In this document: in pieces, positions 34,301 to 36,805 of the stretch
How positions within the stretch are numbered: the first letter of the stretch is position 1
How the letters are laid out: each line of letters opens with the position of its first letter
Source: an uncultured Chryseobacterium sp.
Lineage (GTDB): Bacteria > Bacteroidota > Bacteroidia > Flavobacteriales > Weeksellaceae
Assembly: GCF_913776365.1 (NCBI RefSeq)
Contig: NZ_CAJYMO010000115.1
Coordinates: 1-36,805, forward strand
DNA: 36,805 nt
Reading direction: 5' to 3'
Notes under the pieces: generated by a model
Told to the model about the DNA's origin: nothing
Databases searched by the model: none
The model's input: only the letters and a program-made list of their open reading frames with translations
Made by a program: the position numbers and the translations under genes

Positions 34301-34660
34301 TTTCAAAACGATATCCCCGAGGCTGGTCTGCTTCTGGCTGAAGGCCACATTTGTAATGACTCCCACAAAAGCACGCTCGGGGCTCTGTGCTTCTGTATCC
34401 CTGTAGCGGAACAGCATGGTGATGCGTTTTCCCAGGAAATCCCTGGCCTCGACGAGCCGGTGGTCCTGTTTTCTATCCAGGGTATCGGCTGCCAGGATCA
34501 CCGAAAAGCGGTGGTGGGCAGAGGTGCTCTGCCGGAGCCGCAGGTGCTTGAAATGGCGGATGGCCTGCCCCTCTATAATGATCTCCAGCTGCACCATCCG
34601 GGCCATTCCCGGAAGACGGCTTGAGGAAAGCCTGTCGGAATTTGAAATATTCTTGTTCAT
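31400..34660 (-). CDS. vgrG: Evolved VgrG with C-terminal metzincin protease, copy 2 (intact)
   Basis: Specialised T6SS spike of 1086 residues. The trunk (about 1-660) has the gp27-like hub, OB-fold and beta-helix described for copy 1. A linker (about 660-870) leads to a C-terminal zinc protease domain (about 870-1086) with HEIMHVLGLEH (His1006, Glu1007, His1010, His1016), the full HExxHxxGxxH metzincin motif. Met-turn is NIMDYSD, followed by HWQWNIMQ. Precedent for a protease fused to VgrG is VgrG2b of Pseudomonas aeruginosa. The start at 34660 (Met16 of the longest frame) is used because it aligns with the first codons of copy 1 (NISNS near the start), and about 25 bp upstream of both genes are also alike. 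It is the first gene of the operon, and an immunity-like gene follows. The target is unknown. Confidence 0.92.
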   Translation of the reverse strand: MNKNISNSDRLSSSRLPGMARMVQLEIIIEGQAIRHFKHLRLRQSTSAHHRFSVILAADTLDRKQDHRLVEARDFLGKRITMLFRYRDTEAQSPERAFVGVITNVAFSQKQTSLGDIVLKGYSPTILMDAAPHFQSFGGSQPVNTASVAGNIFRQSLDPYRFDVRIDTQNNSYINYSAQYNETHYNYLARLAESYGEQFFYDGEILHFGKLPPCEKPLTLTYGSSVHNIRVKLNAVYTKPSYFGYNSSSDKKMEGTDMEIRHPGELASMAYTLNKGIYTTQSYVPVPLNANIELDVDSSQRSSRGSAAVEVFTVSGKTRIPFLYPGCVADLEMRKPDSNATSYFTRIMITEVSHEADARGNYQGRFKAIAEGTGFLPRPGFKIPKADPQIATVISNSDPLGQGRVQVRFQWQGNDSATHFIRMMSPDAGGTDSVQQNRGFVAVPEVGDQVMVGFEYHHPDFPFAMGGVFHGKTARGGGIDNHLKSIRTRSGIKVLMNDRDRSVTIGDPSGNTYLMDGQGNISVTAPKSITFNAGEDIEMNAGKNLEVKTGNSMEFMSGNLAAFHMISGAMFSTPLMEMSVPVHFNLQSGKTTLLSEEETVIQGRTTNVAGMEKLMIHSDQETTVNSKGQTQVLGKDGNRLSNTPKDYQRAEKKMDGRCLVHFRPKPDWKGIGYGFDWIRSGDTALPGDQDYKEITGRMEGENFVKDESEYRRVISTFRYYTFDYIGSDGSVSTLSYAFPYLSLYPESYFRMHKGVAIKKTARYTNTMANLELLVDIKRPVDSIMLKYDQQKFAVIHDPFPLSIGSHKISARINCIEEVENDAVIEVIASYKGADDKTRKILAGGVVVKANAKRYEVPVVFIEVKTDIGNGKNSAEIWAREFESQNYLNQALINPVFREKISLDCSVDVNPVSRVRHNRRSNLNACGKLELYREEIIFNNKKHKNKVLRFLLQELEILYPGKYQDVVKVFIVNESSLTAAGYAIPALTSAIIFKDGIDADNRSVVSHEIMHVLGLEHTFDKDSLFIFEKYHTDNIMDYSDSARDFTLRKDVYTTTHWQWNIMQNNAKREVSSSKFFKHPEPVIVNRL
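32946..33037. repeat. 92-bp exact repeat within vgrG copy 2
   Basis: Second member of the identical pair with 28824-28915. Confidence 0.85.
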
Positions 34661-34946
34661 GATTCGGTATTTTTGAATTCTTATCCAGCAGAAAATTTTC
34701 TGCAAAACTGCTTATATGGAAGCAGACCCTACGGCTGTCGAACAGATGTATTCATTATCAAATGTTTTCACTATTGCGCTGCCGGCAGACAAAATAACCT
34801 GATCAGGCTGATAAAACCGGTCAGACAACCGTACTCAGATATTTTTTCCTTGTCTTAAAACAGATCCTGTTTTGATAAAAAGGCACTATGCATCCTGAAG
34901 ACACGACTTTCTTAACGGATGTTATGCCTTTCCGGATATTGCATAT

Positions 34947-35285
34947 TCACTCTCTTAATTTTTTTGAAAAATATAATTTTTTCCATTTGGTTACTGTATT
35001 ACGGCTCATTTTAAAATGCCGGGCAAGCTGAATATTATTGAGCTGATATTTCTTCTGATATTCCAGGATTTTAAAGATAGTTTCCTGATCATAAGATTTT
35101 AATTTCTGATTCATTTTGTCTTTTTCAGTTAAGGAATGATCGGTAAGAAAACCATTAAGCATGATAACATCAAGTACATGCAAAGTATTCTTTTTAAGTA
35201 TTTTACTGCAGACCCCTGATTTTTCAGGATATTTTGCAGCAATCATATCGCTGTAGATCTTTTTATAATTTGGGATATTTCTCAT
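34947..35285 (-). CDS. Small helix-turn-helix protein (transposase-like HTH)
   Basis: Protein of 112 residues from the ATG at 35285 (ATG 35297 and a longer frame from 35384 are alternatives). It starts MRNIPNYKKIYSDMI and has a C-terminal HTH at about 70-103 (ILEYQKKYQLNNIQLARHF followed by KMSRNTVTKWKK). The HTH resembles those of transposase/Fis-like small regulators. It has no catalytic domain, so it is not a transposase itself. I recall similar small proteins in many copies in Chryseobacterium genomes, often beside variable islands, but cannot verify this here. It lies upstream of the effector operon on the same strand, 286 bp away; regulation of the operon is possible. Confidence 0.65.
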   Translation of the reverse strand: MRNIPNYKKIYSDMIAAKYPEKSGVCSKILKKNTLHVLDVIMLNGFLTDHSLTEKDKMNQKLKSYDQETIFKILEYQKKYQLNNIQLARHFKMSRNTVTKWKKLYFSKKLRE

Positions 35286-35562
35286 TGTGTTATCCATTAA
35301 TTTTATTGTTTTGTTTCTCCACTTTACCACTGAATATTTCATCTGTTGATGTATGCCATTTTGTAAAGAAGTAATTTCTTGCAACAGTATTTATATTCGT
35401 ACTGAATGTTGATTATCCGTTCATCTTAAAACACAAGGCCGGTTCCTATTTTACCTTCTTTTTCTTTTGATACCATGTATATTTGACAGTAATCTGTCTT
35501 GTCAGAAAAAGATGAAAATTGAATTTTTTATGTACTGTTCCAGTATAAGAATACAGCATTAT

Positions 35563-36018
35563 TTAAGGTACCGCAGATCTTCCCGTATCTGGTCCGGTTT
35601 TTTTACTGATCCATTTATATAAAGTTGTTTTAGGAATTCTGTATTCTTCAATAATCTGCATTTTTGTTTTACTGCCTGTAGAAATCAGCTCAAGAATAAA
35701 TTCTATCACTTCTTCTGTATAAATATTTTTCCGGAACTCAGGAAGACCTGTTTTCTGTTCATCCTTCTTTTTCAGATACCGTAAAGAACATGCGGGAGCA
35801 TATAGAATAATATGCTGGCTGTATAACCTGAAAAAATCGTATTTTAACAATTTACTCCATCTGAGCAAGTCTTTTACAGAAATATCTTCCGACTGATAAA
35901 AAGCCAGTACCTCTTTTTCTTCAATATGAAGGAAATTGCAGATCCGTACCAATTCGATTTCGCTTTCTATCACCCGCTGTTCAATCAGTTTTCCGATATG
36001 AATAGATTTATAGTTCAT
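35563..36018 (-). CDS. Small protein with two HTH regions (transposase-like HTH)
   Basis: 151-residue protein. The N-terminal part (about 1-85, MNYKSIHIGKLIEQRVIES, then LLRWSKLLKYDFFRLYSQH) looks like an XRE-type or related helical fold. The C-terminal part has YTEEVIEFILELISTGSKT and a second HTH, IIEEYRIPKTTLYKWISKK, like that of IS3 OrfA. No transposase catalytic domain, no inverted repeats and no partner gene are seen, so it is called as a regulator-like protein. It is on the same strand as the previous HTH gene, 277 bp upstream of it, and probably has its own promoter in that AT-rich stretch. Family recognised only by recall. Confidence 0.65.
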   Translation of the reverse strand: MNYKSIHIGKLIEQRVIESEIELVRICNFLHIEEKEVLAFYQSEDISVKDLLRWSKLLKYDFFRLYSQHIILYAPACSLRYLKKKDEQKTGLPEFRKNIYTEEVIEFILELISTGSKTKMQIIEEYRIPKTTLYKWISKKTGPDTGRSAVP

Positions 36019-36081
36019 AATTGTTTATGCTAAAATATTTTTATCTGTGATGGGCAACCGTATTATCAGCAGCTTTTCCTG

Positions 36082-36805
36082 CTATTCTGCAATACATCGT
36101 ACTGGCATTCCCCATCGGTTATCAAAAGGAGGAGTATAATACAATATATTCATGATTCCGTTTCCCATATTCGTGGTTCTTGTTCCATAATAACCGCCTG
36201 CAGAATTCGTCTGTACAGCCGTACTTGTCCAGTAATTGATAGTATTCCCTACTCCTATTAAGGTTCCGTAAGGAACGGCTCCTCCGCTGTTATCATCTGT
36301 TCTTCTTACACCGGTGGAGGGAAATAAAAGATAAGGTATCAAAGCATTGGTATCGTTCGAAAGGGCTATTCCTACCTGATAATTAGTTGTGTTAGTGCCA
36401 AACGGTCCTATTGCCCATGCATGATTATTAAGAATCACATTGGCCATATCCGTAGATGAAGGGACGCGATACCCGGATGGGCATGGATCATTTGCTGTCT
36501 TGGTGTTGTCTAACCATGAATTGTCGGGAGCATGTGTGCTGTTCCAGGTGGACGGCGGTGCAGAAGTAGGATTTGTCTGATCGTAAGCCATAGTGGAGCC
36601 GGGCGTTTTTCTTCCCCATTGATACTTGTCTCCATGAAGTCCCGCAGCCGGTCTGAACGGATTTAAACTCTGGTCAGCACCCAGGTTGTGGCACATAAAT
36701 GCTTTCCATTGGGTGGGGGAAATATAAGCGCCGCAACAGGAACAGTCCTGTACATTCACCCTGAGTTTTACGAAACGGTCGGTACCTGTATTATTGGGGC
36801 TGTCA
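36082..36805 (-). CDS. Fibrobacter succinogenes major paralogous domain protein, 5' end outside window
   Basis: C-terminal 241 residues of a surface or secreted protein with the Fibrobacter succinogenes major paralogous domain, known from Bacteroidota surface proteins of unknown function. The frame stays open to the window edge, so the GTG at 36759 is internal. Domain marks are CSCCGAY and QWKAFMCHNLGAD near the start, YQWGRKTP, DPCPSGYRVPSSTDM, YWTSTA and the closing RWGMPVRCIAE. The usual upstream regions (signal peptide and other repeats) must lie outside. Confidence 0.85.
   Translation of the reverse strand, partial: DSPNNTGTDRFVKLRVNVQDCSCCGAYISPTQWKAFMCHNLGADQSLNPFRPAAGLHGDKYQWGRKTPGSTMAYDQTNPTSAPPSTWNSTHAPDNSWLDNTKTANDPCPSGYRVPSSTDMANVILNNHAWAIGPFGTNTTNYQVGIALSNDTNALIPYLLFPSTGVRRTDDNSGGAVPYGTLIGVGNTINYWTSTAVQTNSAGGYYGTRTTNMGNGIMNILYYTPPFDNRWGMPVRCIAE

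Noticed and set aside
34947..36018. Insertion sequence
   Set aside because: The two HTH proteins have no DDE catalytic domain, and I saw no terminal inverted repeats or target duplications around them.

Overview
The window looks like a chromosome segment of a Bacteroidota bacterium, most likely the Chryseobacterium group of Flavobacteriia. The signs are a type IX secretion (T9SS) sorting domain, Bacteroidota-type promoter boxes (TAnnTTTG) instead of sigma70 boxes, a T6SS subtype iii style VgrG and PAAR-like set, small transposase-like HTH proteins of a kind I associate with this genus, and a Fibrobacter succinogenes major paralogous domain protein. No rRNA, tRNA, CRISPR array or intact insertion sequence was seen. 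The assignment rests on reading the sequence and on family recall, not on a search.

Layout. 1-2754: housekeeping and accessory genes: the 3' part of a DUF421 membrane protein, a convergent di-haem cytochrome c peroxidase, and exonuclease III. 2878-5391: a tight three-gene operon (tandem-Usp stress protein, GNAT acetyltransferase, PLP-dependent alanine/ornithine racemase family enzyme) closed by a clear terminator. 5461-9493: an AraC-type regulator, a serine beta-lactamase-like hydrolase and a soluble double-PAS histidine kinase. 9560-12552: minus-strand genes for a CinA-like protein without its usual catalytic residues, an exonuclease VII large-subunit-like protein with a long coiled coil and a C-terminal membrane anchor, and a Crp/Fnr-type regulator.

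12910-15914 is a minus-strand three-gene operon of unknown product: a YqcI/YcgG (GntA-like haem N-hydroxylase family) protein, a DUF1989 protein and a PLP group II decarboxylase, packed with a 4-bp overlap and a 3-bp gap. It looks like a small pathway for an N-hydroxylated amino acid or guanidino compound. 16578-22431 is a signalling block on the plus strand: two stand-alone receiver domains, a PAS/GAF histidine kinase and a canonical biliverdin-type bacteriophytochrome kinase.

22684-25797 encodes a secreted M60 (mucinase-like) metallopeptidase with two discoidin-like domains and a T9SS signal. 26152-34660 is an orphan T6SS effector island on the minus strand, in transcription order: VgrG fused to a metzincin protease, immunity-like protein, second VgrG-metzincin, second immunity-like protein, DUF4280 PAAR-like protein. 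It is a tandem duplication. The second VgrG-metzincin is interrupted by a single in-frame TGA exactly at the trunk/protease boundary, while the protease part downstream keeps its HExxHxxGxxH site and Met-turn. No T6SS structural genes are present, so the apparatus must be encoded elsewhere. The window ends with two small HTH proteins and the 3' part of a surface-type paralogous-domain protein that runs off the edge.

The two most promising places for undescribed biology are the YqcI-DUF1989-decarboxylase operon and the duplicated, nonsense-interrupted VgrG-protease/immunity cassette. The membrane-anchored exonuclease VII-like protein comes third.
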